DNA from: Bacteroidales bacterium UBA1215 | GTDB taxonomy: Bacteria > Bacteroidota > Bacteroidia > Bacteroidales > WCHB1-69 | DNA: 15,014 nt | NCBI GenBank assembly: GCA_002309475.1 | Contig: DBXJ01000026.1 | Span: 1-15,014, forward strand | Direction: 5' to 3' | Shown: positions 7,013 through 14,613 of the stretch, piece after piece | Position numbering within the stretch: the first letter of the stretch is position 1 | Layout: each line of letters begins with the position of its first letter | Translations under genes and position numbers: made by a program | Notes under the pieces: model-generated | The model's database searches: none | What the model was told of the DNA's origin: nothing | The model's input: only the letters and a program-made list of their open reading frames with translations

Positions 7013-8668
7013 TTATTTTTCTTCCGGTTTGATATTAGGCATTTCCAAACCTAATCCTTTCTTTTTGTCCACTGCTTTGAGAACAATTCCCAATATCAAT
7101 GCAGCAATGCCGAGACATGCTAACATAACCAAAGGCCATGTGTAATTATATGAAACGGCAGCTGTTTCTGCATCTATTATGCCGGAATTCATTTGTGCGA
7201 TAACATCTTGGTTGGTATTGTCCAAAACTTTTCCTATTAGTAATGGGAATAACCATAAACCTATGTTTTGAATCCAGAAAATGAGGGCGTATGCCGAACC
7301 GATGATTTTTTCATCCACCAATTTCGGAACGCTCGGCCACAATGCTGCAGGTACCAAAGAGAAGGAAGCTCCAAGCACCAAAATTAAGATGTAAGCCACT
7401 ACAACTCCGCCTATTTGGCTGCCTTTGAATTGAGGCAATATGAATGCAAAAGACAAGTGGCAGATAATCAGCAATAAAGAACCGATCATCAACATAGAAG
7501 CAGCTTTTCCTTTGTGATCTACATAGTTACCCAATATAGGAGTAATAGCCACAGCCAATAACGGGAATACTGCGAAAATGGTTTCTGCGGTTCCACGCAT
7601 ATAACCCATGTAGCAATATACTACCAATGCCACTACTGCAAGAGACATTAATATAATCTTATTGGTTTTATTTTTGGAGAAATTGCTGGTGAAAGAACAA
7701 ACAGCCACTGCCAACATGATAAGGTATTGGATAATGGTTACACTATTGCTTGACCAGAAACCTTCTCCCGGAACCAATGTCAAATTGCATTGCAACATGT
7801 TCACTGCATATTTTTGGAACGGGAAAATAGCTGAATAGTACAATACGCAAAGCAAAGCCACCAACCAAAAACCGAAAGAAGACAAAATTTTGCCGATATC
7901 GGAAACTTTGAAAGGATCGTCTTTTTCTTCGGCTTCACCGGTTTGAGCATCCAATTTTTTGTCCATAAAGAAATATACAATGAACATCATCAAGGCGATG
8001 CAGAGTAATACTACACCGAAAGCCACAGAACGGGAAACATCTACATGTTCTCCCAATTTAGCGAAGAATGGTGAGAATATCATACAGGTGGCTACTCCCA
8101 AACGAGCAAGGGCCATTTCAGAACCCATTGCCAAAGCTGTTTCACGACCTTTGAACCATTTTACTATACCACGAGAAACGGTGATACCTGCCATTTCCAC
8201 ACCGCAACCGAATATCATAAAGCCGACAGCGGCTACTTTGGCGGAAGCAGGCATGCCTTCGTAGAAAGGTGCCACTCCCAATTCTTGAAAACCGGGGATG
8301 TAATTCAAATGGTTGGTGAACCATGTTTCAACACCACTGCCTATAAATGCTTCTGTAACAGCATAATATTTTATCAATCCACCTATCAACATAACGGCAC
8401 CAGACAAAAGGGCTGTGAAACGCACACCCATTTTATCCAAAATGATACCGGCAAAAATGAGGAAGAAAACAAATACATTCAAAAATGTTTCTGCTCCTTG
8501 CATGGTACCAAATGCGGTAGAATCCCACCCTCTGGTGGACAACATCAAATCCTTAATAGGTGAAAGAATGTCCATAAAAATATATGAACAAAACATGGCT
8601 AATGCCAATAGCAACAAGGCAATCCATCTAATTGCCGCATTGTCTCTTAAAGTAAGTTTTTCTGCCAT
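7013..8668 (-). CDS. MFS transporter, MFSD1-like
   Basis: This 551-residue major facilitator protein has about twelve membrane helices and no signal peptide. The MFS motif A is clear (GIILDKMGVR, residues 74-83). Two segments resemble the eukaryotic lysosomal dipeptide carrier MFSD1 by memory: WFKGRETALAMG followed by MALARLG (about 171-191), and ALWPSVPKLV then GSAYALIFWIQNIGL in the C-terminal half. An extra-cytoplasmic loop of about 40 residues follows the third helix (about 103-145), and a hydrophilic central linker lies near 240-255. Transport of dipeptides or related organic ions is therefore a reasonable hypothesis, not a demonstrated function. It starts 25 bases downstream of the ABC permease gene on the same strand with no promoter-like box in the gap, so co-transcription is likely. 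It ends before a hairpin terminator. The MFS call is certain; the subfamily is tentative. Confidence 0.9.
   Translation of the reverse strand: MAEKLTLRDNAAIRWIALLLLALAMFCSYIFMDILSPIKDLMLSTRGWDSTAFGTMQGAETFLNVFVFFLIFAGIILDKMGVRFTALLSGAVMLIGGLIKYYAVTEAFIGSGVETWFTNHLNYIPGFQELGVAPFYEGMPASAKVAAVGFMIFGCGVEMAGITVSRGIVKWFKGRETALAMGSEMALARLGVATCMIFSPFFAKLGEHVDVSRSVAFGVVLLCIALMMFIVYFFMDKKLDAQTGEAEEKDDPFKVSDIGKILSSFGFWLVALLCVLYYSAIFPFQKYAVNMLQCNLTLVPGEGFWSSNSVTIIQYLIMLAVAVCSFTSNFSKNKTNKIILMSLAVVALVVYCYMGYMRGTAETIFAVFPLLAVAITPILGNYVDHKGKAASMLMIGSLLLIICHLSFAFILPQFKGSQIGGVVVAYILILVLGASFSLVPAALWPSVPKLVDEKIIGSAYALIFWIQNIGLWLFPLLIGKVLDNTNQDVIAQMNSGIIDAETAAVSYNYTWPLVMLACLGIAALILGIVLKAVDKKKGLGLEMPNIKPEEK
7046..7053 (-). 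promoter_or_regulatory. Possible -7 box for the barrel/Gate operon inside the MFS gene
   Basis: On the minus strand TAGGTTTG matches TAnnTTTG about 100 bases upstream of the barrel ATG, inside the last codons of the MFS gene. No -33 element is visible. If used, the transcript would carry the 6962-6993 hairpin in its leader. A six-base match inside coding DNA may be chance. Confidence 0.2.
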
Positions 8669-8693
8669 AAGCTTAAATTTATTTGATTATTAT

Positions 8694-10040
8694 TTAATTT
8701 TTATATTTTATCCAACGCCACAACTCTTTATAGGTAGTTTTTTTGCCATACATAAGTATGCCGGTTTTATAAATTTTTGCTGCCACCCATACAGCAAACG
8801 CACAAGTAAGTATCAAAATACTACACGATAACAATATTTCCCAACCTTGTACTGCTTCTGCTCCGGCAGGAATTCGCATCATCATCGTTACCGGTGAAGT
8901 AAAAGGTATCATCGACATCCAAAATGCCACTTTTCCGCCGGGATTGTCAGCTACATAGGTGGACATGACAATAGCTAATATCAGCGGAACAGTTAGCGGA
9001 AGTACAAACTGCTGCGAATCGGTGTCGTTGTCGACAGCTGCTCCTATAGCGGCAAACAACGATGCATACAAAAAATAACCTGCTAAAAAGAAAAAGATAA
9101 ATAGTAGTATCAATTGCGTAAAATTAATTTCACGAACAGCATCTAAAAAATGATTGCCTTCAGTTGGCATAGCTACTGCTACGGTTTCTTCTCCTGCTGA
9201 TATTTGTTGCATCAATTCAGTACTTTGTTGTGTGCCAAACAAATCCGGAACTGCCAACGAAACTACTCCCATAATCACGCCTGTAAAGACTATCCAAATC
9301 AATATTTGCGTCAAACCGATCAATGCCACACCGACAATTTTTCCTATCATCAATTGCACCGGCTTTACCGAAGAAATGATTACCTCCACAATACGATTGG
9401 TTTTTTCTTCCAAAACACTTCTTTGTACCATGGTACAATACATAAAAATAAACATGTATATCACCAATCCCACCAAAAGTCCTATCACCAATTGTATTTC
9501 ACGGGATTCAGAGGCTTTGGTTTCCTCCACACCATTTTTATCAATATGAATATATCCCAAGGCAATATTGTCGGTTTGCCTTTTAACATAAGTATCTAAA
9601 GAATCCTTGGCGATATTGAATTCTGACAATAAAATAGCATTGGTATAATCACGTTTCATGGCTGCCAAAATGCTGGACATCACACCTGTATTGAGTGTTG
9701 AATTGGCATAAACCATGCCTCCGATAGAAATTGGATCGTCCGGAATATACAGCAAAGCATCGTATTGTTGAGCAGACAAACCTTGTTTCAACTCTTCTAA
9801 GTTTCCTTCTACATAATTGAAATTAATGTCTTTGTCATTGTCAGCATTGAGGTGTCTGAAAATTCCCGATTGGTCGCAAACGGCAATATTGACCGTTTCA
9901 TTACCATATTCCATGAGCAATGTCGGTGCTATCATCAAGGCAGCAAGCAAAATAGGTCCCAAAATAGTCATCACTATGAACGACTTTTTTTTGACGGCTT
10001 GCAAATATTCTCGCCTGACAATTTGTAATATCTTGCTCAT
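8694..10040 (-). CDS. ABC-2 type permease, NatB-like
   Basis: This 448-residue protein has the NatB/COG1668 layout. A cytoplasmic start (KILQIVRREYLQAVKKKSF) is followed by a first membrane helix at about 23-43 and a large extracytoplasmic domain at about 44-180. A C-terminal cluster of five or so helices carries the family-typical EEKTNRIVEVIISSVKP segment and the MIPFTSPVTMMMRIP segment. It would form the membrane part of an ABC exporter; the E. coli-independent NatAB system of Bacillus exports sodium, but substrates vary widely. No ATP-binding subunit lies next to it: the upstream neighbour, 8 bases away, encodes a PUR-family nucleic-acid-binding protein. The ATPase must be elsewhere or shared. 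The gene is probably expressed from the promoter in front of the PUR gene. The family call is strong; the substrate is unknown. Confidence 0.9.
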   Translation of the reverse strand: MSKILQIVRREYLQAVKKKSFIVMTILGPILLAALMIAPTLLMEYGNETVNIAVCDQSGIFRHLNADNDKDINFNYVEGNLEELKQGLSAQQYDALLYIPDDPISIGGMVYANSTLNTGVMSSILAAMKRDYTNAILLSEFNIAKDSLDTYVKRQTDNIALGYIHIDKNGVEETKASESREIQLVIGLLVGLVIYMFIFMYCTMVQRSVLEEKTNRIVEVIISSVKPVQLMIGKIVGVALIGLTQILIWIVFTGVIMGVVSLAVPDLFGTQQSTELMQQISAGEETVAVAMPTEGNHFLDAVREINFTQLILLFIFFFLAGYFLYASLFAAIGAAVDNDTDSQQFVLPLTVPLILAIVMSTYVADNPGGKVAFWMSMIPFTSPVTMMMRIPAGAEAVQGWEILLSCSILILTCAFAVWVAAKIYKTGILMYGKKTTYKELWRWIKYKN

Positions 10041-10048
10041 TATGAATA

Positions 10049-10372
10049 TTATAAATCAGAAGAGGATTCTCTTTGTTCTTCTTCACTGATGAGTTTATCA
10101 ACCTTCATTTGGTCGATAATTTTACCTAATTCATCATGAAATAGCATGATATCGTACTTACTGATAAAAATTTTGTTTTTTTCGAAGAAATAGTCGCCAT
10201 TATTTTCATTGAGACAACGCTTACTTTCTGTAATGGCCAAATATGGCTCATTGTTTTTGGAACTTTTTACATCAAAAAAATAAGTTCTTCTGCCACAACG
10301 GACTCTTTTAGAAAAAAGTTCTTTCCTTTCTACTTGCTCTTTATCTTCCTTATTTTCAAAACTATCCATCAT
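10049..10372 (-). CDS. PUR-family (DUF3276) nucleic-acid-binding protein
   Basis: This small protein of about 107 residues has a charged N-terminal tail, then the PUR/DUF3276 core: ELFSKRVRCGRRTYFFDVK, YLAITESKR, and a KNKIFISKYD strand followed by an amphipathic helix (FHDELGKIIDQM) and an acidic, Ser-rich tail. Relatives of this fold bind single-stranded DNA or RNA; the Borrelia homologue is a regulatory RNA/DNA-binding protein. The family is common in Bacteroidetes. A TTG at 10384 would extend it by four residues, but tandem ATGs at 10372 and 10369 fit better and are preceded by a candidate promoter. The stop is 8 bases upstream of the ABC permease ATG, so the two probably share a transcript. 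Its target here is unknown. Confidence 0.88.
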   Translation of the reverse strand: MMDSFENKEDKEQVERKELFSKRVRCGRRTYFFDVKSSKNNEPYLAITESKRCLNENNGDYFFEKNKIFISKYDIMLFHDELGKIIDQMKVDKLISEEEQRESSSDL

Positions 10373-10408
10373 TATACAAATCAATTAATATCCATTTTTT
10401 ACAAAAAG

Positions 10409-10416
10409 CAAATGTA
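10409..10416 (-). promoter_or_regulatory. Candidate -7 box for the PUR/ABC permease operon
   Basis: On the minus strand TACATTTG matches TAnnTTTG in the gap after the thioesterase stop, 36 bases upstream of the ATG at 10372. Its -33 region falls in the end of the thioesterase gene and shows no TTTG. Its intergenic position makes it a fair candidate. Confidence 0.45.
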
Positions 10417-10427
10417 CTAAAAATAGT

Positions 10428-11168
10428 TTACATTTTTATATTTTCCCAACAACTTTTTATATTTGCCAAAGATACATGGTCTTCGTTACGGATAATTTGC
10501 TGAAAGAAAGTATCATCGCTTTCTTGCCGTGTCTCCACATGAAAATGATTGCCCAATCTGCCTTCTACCAAGAAATTAATAGCAATTTGTTTTACAAATT
10601 TCTGCTTTAAAAAATCTATCGGAAAAGCATCCAAAGCCCAACGAATATAATTGGTATTGTTGGCATGACCATTCATATCTATATTGGAAGCATTGATTTC
10701 CCTACTGGCATCTATCAACGGCTCGTCTGTCGGGCAATGTAGTTTTTGTGGTTTTTCTTCTATGCCGTCTTGATTCAAATTAGGAAAAACAAAATCATTC
10801 AAAGACATAATTTTACGCGTTTCAACATCCAATTGATGCCACATGGAAGTAGCTCTTGCCACTATTTGATGCCGGCTGTCGCTAATGGTAAAATCACGAT
10901 AAGAAGTGATTAAATCGCAACTTTTCATCCAAGTTTCTACAGTGATCTCTTCTTGCCACAAAATAGGTCTTTCCATCGTAACAAGCATTCTTGACAACAC
11001 CCAAACTCGACCTTGCTTATATAAATGATCCCATCCACATTGATTGATAGTAATATGCTTCCAAGCACAATCTTGCATCAATGAAAATAGATTATGGGGA
11101 CTCAAATGTTGATTGAAATCTATCAAATAGGAACTCACTTGGAGTTGACTTTTATTCTTCTTTATCAT
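10428..11168 (-). CDS. Acyl-ACP thioesterase, FatA/FatB type
   Basis: This 246-residue enzyme has a double hot-dog layout. It should hydrolyse acyl-ACP to free fatty acid and ACP in the cytoplasm, which ends or diverts fatty-acid synthesis. The N-terminal half has a hot-dog-like start (YLIDFNQHLSPHNLFSLMQD, about 14-33), followed by RVWVLSRMLVTMERPILWQE and RDFTISD. The C-terminal half carries the catalytic pattern DMNGHANNTNYIRW (Asp164, Asn166, His168), matching the D-x-N-x-H motif of plant FatA/FatB. Length fits compact bacterial members. Which chain length it prefers cannot be read from sequence. It is divergent from hflX across 131 bases. A poor -7 match with a three-base spacer (TAGATTTTG, 11203-11195 on the minus strand) may be its promoter. 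The family assignment is confident. Confidence 0.92.
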   Translation of the reverse strand: MIKKNKSQLQVSSYLIDFNQHLSPHNLFSLMQDCAWKHITINQCGWDHLYKQGRVWVLSRMLVTMERPILWQEEITVETWMKSCDLITSYRDFTISDSRHQIVARATSMWHQLDVETRKIMSLNDFVFPNLNQDGIEEKPQKLHCPTDEPLIDASREINASNIDMNGHANNTNYIRWALDAFPIDFLKQKFVKQIAINFLVEGRLGNHFHVETRQESDDTFFQQIIRNEDHVSLANIKSCWENIKM

Positions 11169-11299
11169 AGCAAAAAAAATAATTTATGATAACGCAAAAT
11201 CTATTTTTTTATTGTAAAATTTATTTAATAAATTTATTGTCAAATAATTATAGTTAATTCCCACTCTCAACAAAAAATTGTATCTTTGCAAGATATAAG
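11169..11299. other. Divergent intergenic region, thioesterase/hflX
   Basis: This 131-base, very AT-rich gap separates divergent starts and should hold both promoters. The hflX side has an exact TAnnTTTG box. The thioesterase side has only a near match. I see no hairpin, repeat or small gene in it. Confidence 0.6.
11281..11288 (+). promoter_or_regulatory. Candidate -7 box for hflX
   Basis: TATCTTTG is an exact TAnnTTTG match and ends 11 bases before the hflX ATG, predicting a leader of only a few bases. No clear TTTG -33 element is present at the usual spacing. Confidence 0.55.
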
Positions 11300-12499
11300 A
11301 TGGATAATTTAGAACATGTAATTTTGATAGGTTTAGTTCGCCAAAATCAAGATTTTGAGCGGACCAATGAGTATTTGGACGAGTTGTCATTTTTGGCAGA
11401 AACTGCCGGAGGACAAGAAGTAAAACGTTTTATTCAATCTTTACCCTATCCCGACCCAAAAACTTATATCGGTTCAGGCAAACTGCAGGAAATTGCCCAA
11501 TATGCCGAGGATAACAATATTCATACTATTATCTTTGACGATGAACTTTCACCGGCACAAACCAGAAACATTGAAAATTCCTTATCGGCTTGCAAAGTGA
11601 TAGACAGAACTCGTTTGATATTAGATATTTTTAGTTCAAGAGCACAAACTGCACATGCAAAAATTCAAGTAGAATTGGCTCAATATGAATATCTTCTACC
11701 TCGTTTAACAAGAATGTGGACACACCTTGAAAAACAACGAGGCGGCATCGGAATGAGAGGTCCCGGTGAAAAGGAAATAGAAACCGACCGTCGTATTGTC
11801 CGGCAAAGAATGTCTCTCTTGAAAGAACGCCTTAAGGTGATAGACAGACAAAAAGCCACCCAACGTGGCAATCGCGGACAATTTGTTCGTGTGGCTCTGG
11901 TGGGCTACACCAATGTTGGAAAATCCACTTTGATGAATCTGATTAGCAAATCGGATGTTTTTGCAGAAAACAAATTGTTTGCCACCTTGGATACTACGGT
12001 TAGAAAAGTTGTATTTGGCAATTTGCCGTTTCTGCTATCCGACACTGTAGGTTTTATCCGCAAATTGCCACACGGATTGATAGAATCGTTTAAATCTACT
12101 TTAGACGAAATTAGAGAAACCGACTTGCTGCTGCATGTTGTGGATATTTCCCATCCTGATTTTGAATCACAAATTGCAGTTGTGGAGCAAACATTGTGTG
12201 AAATAGGTGCTGAAAACAAACCCACTATTTTGGTTTTTAACAAAATTGACAACTACAAATGGATTGAAAAAGATCCTTTTGATCTCTCCCAACCCACCAA
12301 AGAAAATATTTCACTAGAAGAATTGCAAAACACATGGATGAGTAAAAGTAAATATCCTACTTTGTTTGTGTCAGCCAAAAACAAAACCAACATAGACCAA
12401 TTCAAACAATTAGTCTACAACGAGGTAAAACGTTTGCATGTAAAAATCTATCCATACAACAACTTTTTGTGGGATGATTCTCCATTTGTAGAAGAATAA
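11300..12499 (+). CDS. hflX: GTPase HflX
   Basis: This 399-residue ribosome-associated GTPase belongs to the HflX family, known to split or rescue ribosomes, especially under stress. The N-terminal HflX domain shows DPKTYIGSGK (52-61), FDDELSPAQTRNIE (79-92) and the conserved RGGIGMRGPGE (147-157). The GTPase domain has all motifs: G1 GYTNVGKS (202-209), the switch I TLDTT (229-233), G3 DTVGF (248-252), G4 NKID (314-317) and G5 SAK near 356. The C-terminal extension is short. The ATG at 11300 sits just after a -7 box, and the protein start (MDNLEHVILIGL) fits the family. It is divergent from the thioesterase and 42 bases upstream of elbB, which has its own promoter candidate. All key residues are intact; confidence is high. 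Confidence 0.97.
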   Translation: MDNLEHVILIGLVRQNQDFERTNEYLDELSFLAETAGGQEVKRFIQSLPYPDPKTYIGSGKLQEIAQYAEDNNIHTIIFDDELSPAQTRNIENSLSACKVIDRTRLILDIFSSRAQTAHAKIQVELAQYEYLLPRLTRMWTHLEKQRGGIGMRGPGEKEIETDRRIVRQRMSLLKERLKVIDRQKATQRGNRGQFVRVALVGYTNVGKSTLMNLISKSDVFAENKLFATLDTTVRKVVFGNLPFLLSDTVGFIRKLPHGLIESFKSTLDEIRETDLLLHVVDISHPDFESQIAVVEQTLCEIGAENKPTILVFNKIDNYKWIEKDPFDLSQPTKENISLEELQNTWMSKSKYPTLFVSAKNKTNIDQFKQLVYNEVKRLHVKIYPYNNFLWDDSPFVEE

Positions 12500-12511
12500 A
12501 ATAAAAAATTG

Positions 12512-12519
12512 TATTTTTG
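12512..12519 (+). promoter_or_regulatory. Candidate promoter for elbB and downstream genes
   Basis: TATTTTTG is an exact TAnnTTTG match 22 bases before the ATG at 12542. A TTTG lies at 12485-12488, 23 bases upstream, slightly more than the usual 19-21 base spacing. This is the only box here with a plausible -33 partner and may drive elbB, the peptidase gene and the SPFH-like gene. Confidence 0.55.
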
Positions 12520-12541
12520 CATTTTAAATATATCACCAACT

Positions 12542-13192
12542 ATGAAGAAAAAAATTGCTATCATTATCGGAGGCTGTGGTCATAGAGATGGTTCTGAAAT
12601 TCACGAAACCACCATGACGATGCTTGCCGTAGAAGAACATGGAGCCACCTATCAAATGTTTGCTCCCAATAGAAATCAATATCATGTGCTCAATCACCTT
12701 GACGGGACAGAAATGCACGAACAAAGAAATATGCTGGTGGAAGCAGCCCGCATTGCCCGTGGCAACATTCTTCCTTTGGAAAATTTTGATGTCAACCAGT
12801 TTGATGCAGTAATATTTCCGGGTGGATTTGGCGTTGCCAAAAATTTCTTCAACTATGCTTTCAAAGGAATGGATTGTGAAGTCGATGAACAAATTGCCCA
12901 CATCATTCAATCGGTTCACCAAGCCGGAAAACCCATCGGTGCCCTGTGTATTTCGCCTGTATTGATGGCAAAAATTCTCGGCAACATCACTGTTACCATT
13001 GGTCAAGATGCAAAAACCGCCCGAGATATAGAACAAATGGGTGCCACCAATGTCAATACTTCCAACGGAGATGTAGTAACTGACAAGAAAAACAAAATAT
13101 TCAGCACTCCTTGCTATATGTTGGATGCCAATTTAGTTGACATTCACGAAGATGCCTATAATTTAGTAGAAGCCATGATGGAATATATGTAA
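12542..13192 (+). CDS. elbB: Glyoxalase-like DJ-1/PfpI protein ElbB
   Basis: The 216-residue product matches the ElbB family (E. coli ElbB is of similar length), in the DJ-1/PfpI superfamily. E. coli ElbB has weak glyoxalase activity and was linked to isoprenoid production; the physiological role is unclear. Seen here are the family start MKKKIAIIIGGCGHRDGSEI, the PGGFGVAKN loop (93-101), and the nucleophile-elbow Cys136 in GALCISP. The TTG at 12509 would add eleven residues and overlap the -7 box, so the ATG at 12542 is preferred. No signal peptide is present, so it is cytoplasmic. The peptidase gene follows after 22 bases without a visible promoter or terminator, which suggests co-transcription. 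The family call is strong. Confidence 0.93.
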   Translation: MKKKIAIIIGGCGHRDGSEIHETTMTMLAVEEHGATYQMFAPNRNQYHVLNHLDGTEMHEQRNMLVEAARIARGNILPLENFDVNQFDAVIFPGGFGVAKNFFNYAFKGMDCEVDEQIAHIIQSVHQAGKPIGALCISPVLMAKILGNITVTIGQDAKTARDIEQMGATNVNTSNGDVVTDKKNKIFSTPCYMLDANLVDIHEDAYNLVEAMMEYM

Positions 13193-13214
13193 ATCATTAA
13201 AATAAAATATAAAC

Positions 13215-14609
13215 ATGAATATTAAATCAAAATTAGTATTAGTAGTAACACTATTAGTAAGTGTTCCTTTGTTTGCCCAACAAGGCGGCATTGACGAGAA
13301 AACATTGAACGATTTGCGTGCCTCTTTTGACGGTTCCGGTAGCAACAAAGCCTTGCAGACCGCCATTATCGGCAACGATATCAACAAGTTGGCACTCAAC
13401 AAAAACAATCCCGCTGCCAACGATACTTATTTTTCCAACCAAGTAATATCAAAAGGTATCACCGACCAAAAATCTTCCGGCAGATGCTGGCTGTTTACCG
13501 GATTGAATGTTATGCGGGCAAAAGTTATTGCCGAACGTCATTTAAATGAATTCACTTTCTCGCAAAACTATTGTTTTTTCTACGACCAGTTGGAAAAATC
13601 TAACCTTTTCTTGCAAGCCATTATTGACACAAGAACCAAAGACATGACCGACAAAACCGTTGAATGGTTGTTTAAAAATCCTATCGGTGATGGCGGACAA
13701 TTCACCGGAGTTGTCAATATTGTAAGCAAATATGGTGTTGTACCCAGCGATGTAATGCCGGAAACCAACAGCAGCAACAATACCAGCCGTATGTCCAACA
13801 TTCTTGCTCTAAAATTGAGAGAAGACGGACTGCAACTAAGAGAAATGGCTGCCAAAGGTGCCAAACCCGCTGAATTGATAGCCAAGAAAAAAGAAATGCT
13901 GAAAGTTATCTACCGCATTTTAGCCATGAATCTCGGCACGCCTCCTACTACTTTCACCTATACAGAAAAAGATGCCAGCGGCAAACCTATCTCCAGCAAA
14001 GAATATACACCTCTTTCTTTCTATAAAGAATTTGTCAATATAGATATGAGCAATTATGTAATGATTATGAACGACCCCACCCGTGAATACAACAAAGTGT
14101 ACGAAATTGAATACGACAGACATGTTTATGACGGCGAGAATTGGCGTTACATTAATTTATCTATGGATGACATTAAAAAAATTGCCATCGCTTCTATCAA
14201 AGATAGTATGATGATGTATTTTTCTTGTGATGTCGGCAAATTCCTCAACCGTGAAACAGGTCTGCTGGATATCCACAACTTCGATTACGAATCTTTGTTC
14301 GGCACCGAATTTTCTATGAACAAAAAACAAAGAATAGAAACATTTGCCAGCGGTTCATCCCACGCTATGACTTTGTGTGCTGTTGACTTGGACGAAAACG
14401 GACAACCTAAAAAATGGAAAGTGGAAAATAGTTGGGGACCATCCTTCGGCTACAAAGGGCACTTGATAATGACTGACGAGTGGTTTGACGAATATATGTT
14501 CCGCTTAGTAGCCGACAAAAAATATATTCCTGCCGACATACAAAATTTGTTAAAACAAAAACCGATTATGTTGCCACCTTGGGATCCTATGTTTATGACA
14601 GAAGAATAA
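13215..14609 (+). CDS. Secreted C1 aminopeptidase, PepC/bleomycin-hydrolase type
   Basis: This 464-residue cysteine peptidase is in family C1B (aminopeptidase C/bleomycin hydrolase), which usually assembles into a barrel-like hexamer and trims peptides from the N-terminus. The catalytic set is complete: Gln85 and Cys91 in ITDQKSSGRCW, His383 in SGSSHAMTL, and Asn405 in WKVENSWG. The C-terminus reads LPPWDPM plus five residues, like the tail that reaches into the active site in characterised members. Unlike the cytoplasmic enzymes of Firmicutes and yeast, it begins with a signal peptide (about 1-21, ending PLFAQ), so it should act in the periplasm or outside. The ATG at 13215 starts that peptide. 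It lies 22 bases after elbB and four bases before a possible start of the SPFH-like gene. Peptide scavenging is the likely role. Confidence 0.95.
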   Translation: MNIKSKLVLVVTLLVSVPLFAQQGGIDEKTLNDLRASFDGSGSNKALQTAIIGNDINKLALNKNNPAANDTYFSNQVISKGITDQKSSGRCWLFTGLNVMRAKVIAERHLNEFTFSQNYCFFYDQLEKSNLFLQAIIDTRTKDMTDKTVEWLFKNPIGDGGQFTGVVNIVSKYGVVPSDVMPETNSSNNTSRMSNILALKLREDGLQLREMAAKGAKPAELIAKKKEMLKVIYRILAMNLGTPPTTFTYTEKDASGKPISSKEYTPLSFYKEFVNIDMSNYVMIMNDPTREYNKVYEIEYDRHVYDGENWRYINLSMDDIKKIAIASIKDSMMMYFSCDVGKFLNRETGLLDIHNFDYESLFGTEFSMNKKQRIETFASGSSHAMTLCAVDLDENGQPKKWKVENSWGPSFGYKGHLIMTDEWFDEYMFRLVADKKYIPADIQNLLKQKPIMLPPWDPMFMTEE

Positions 14610-14613
14610 AAAT

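Noticed and set aside
9154..9599. Two overlapping 131-residue plus-strand frames
   Set aside because: They are antisense to the ABC permease gene, low in complexity, and have no plausible start region or family.
12509..12541. TTG start extending ElbB by eleven residues
   Set aside because: It overlaps the candidate -7 box, and the family start (MKKKIAIIIGG) is at the ATG at 12542.
12533..13036. 167-residue minus-strand frame
   Set aside because: It is opposite elbB, whose family motifs are unambiguous on the plus strand.
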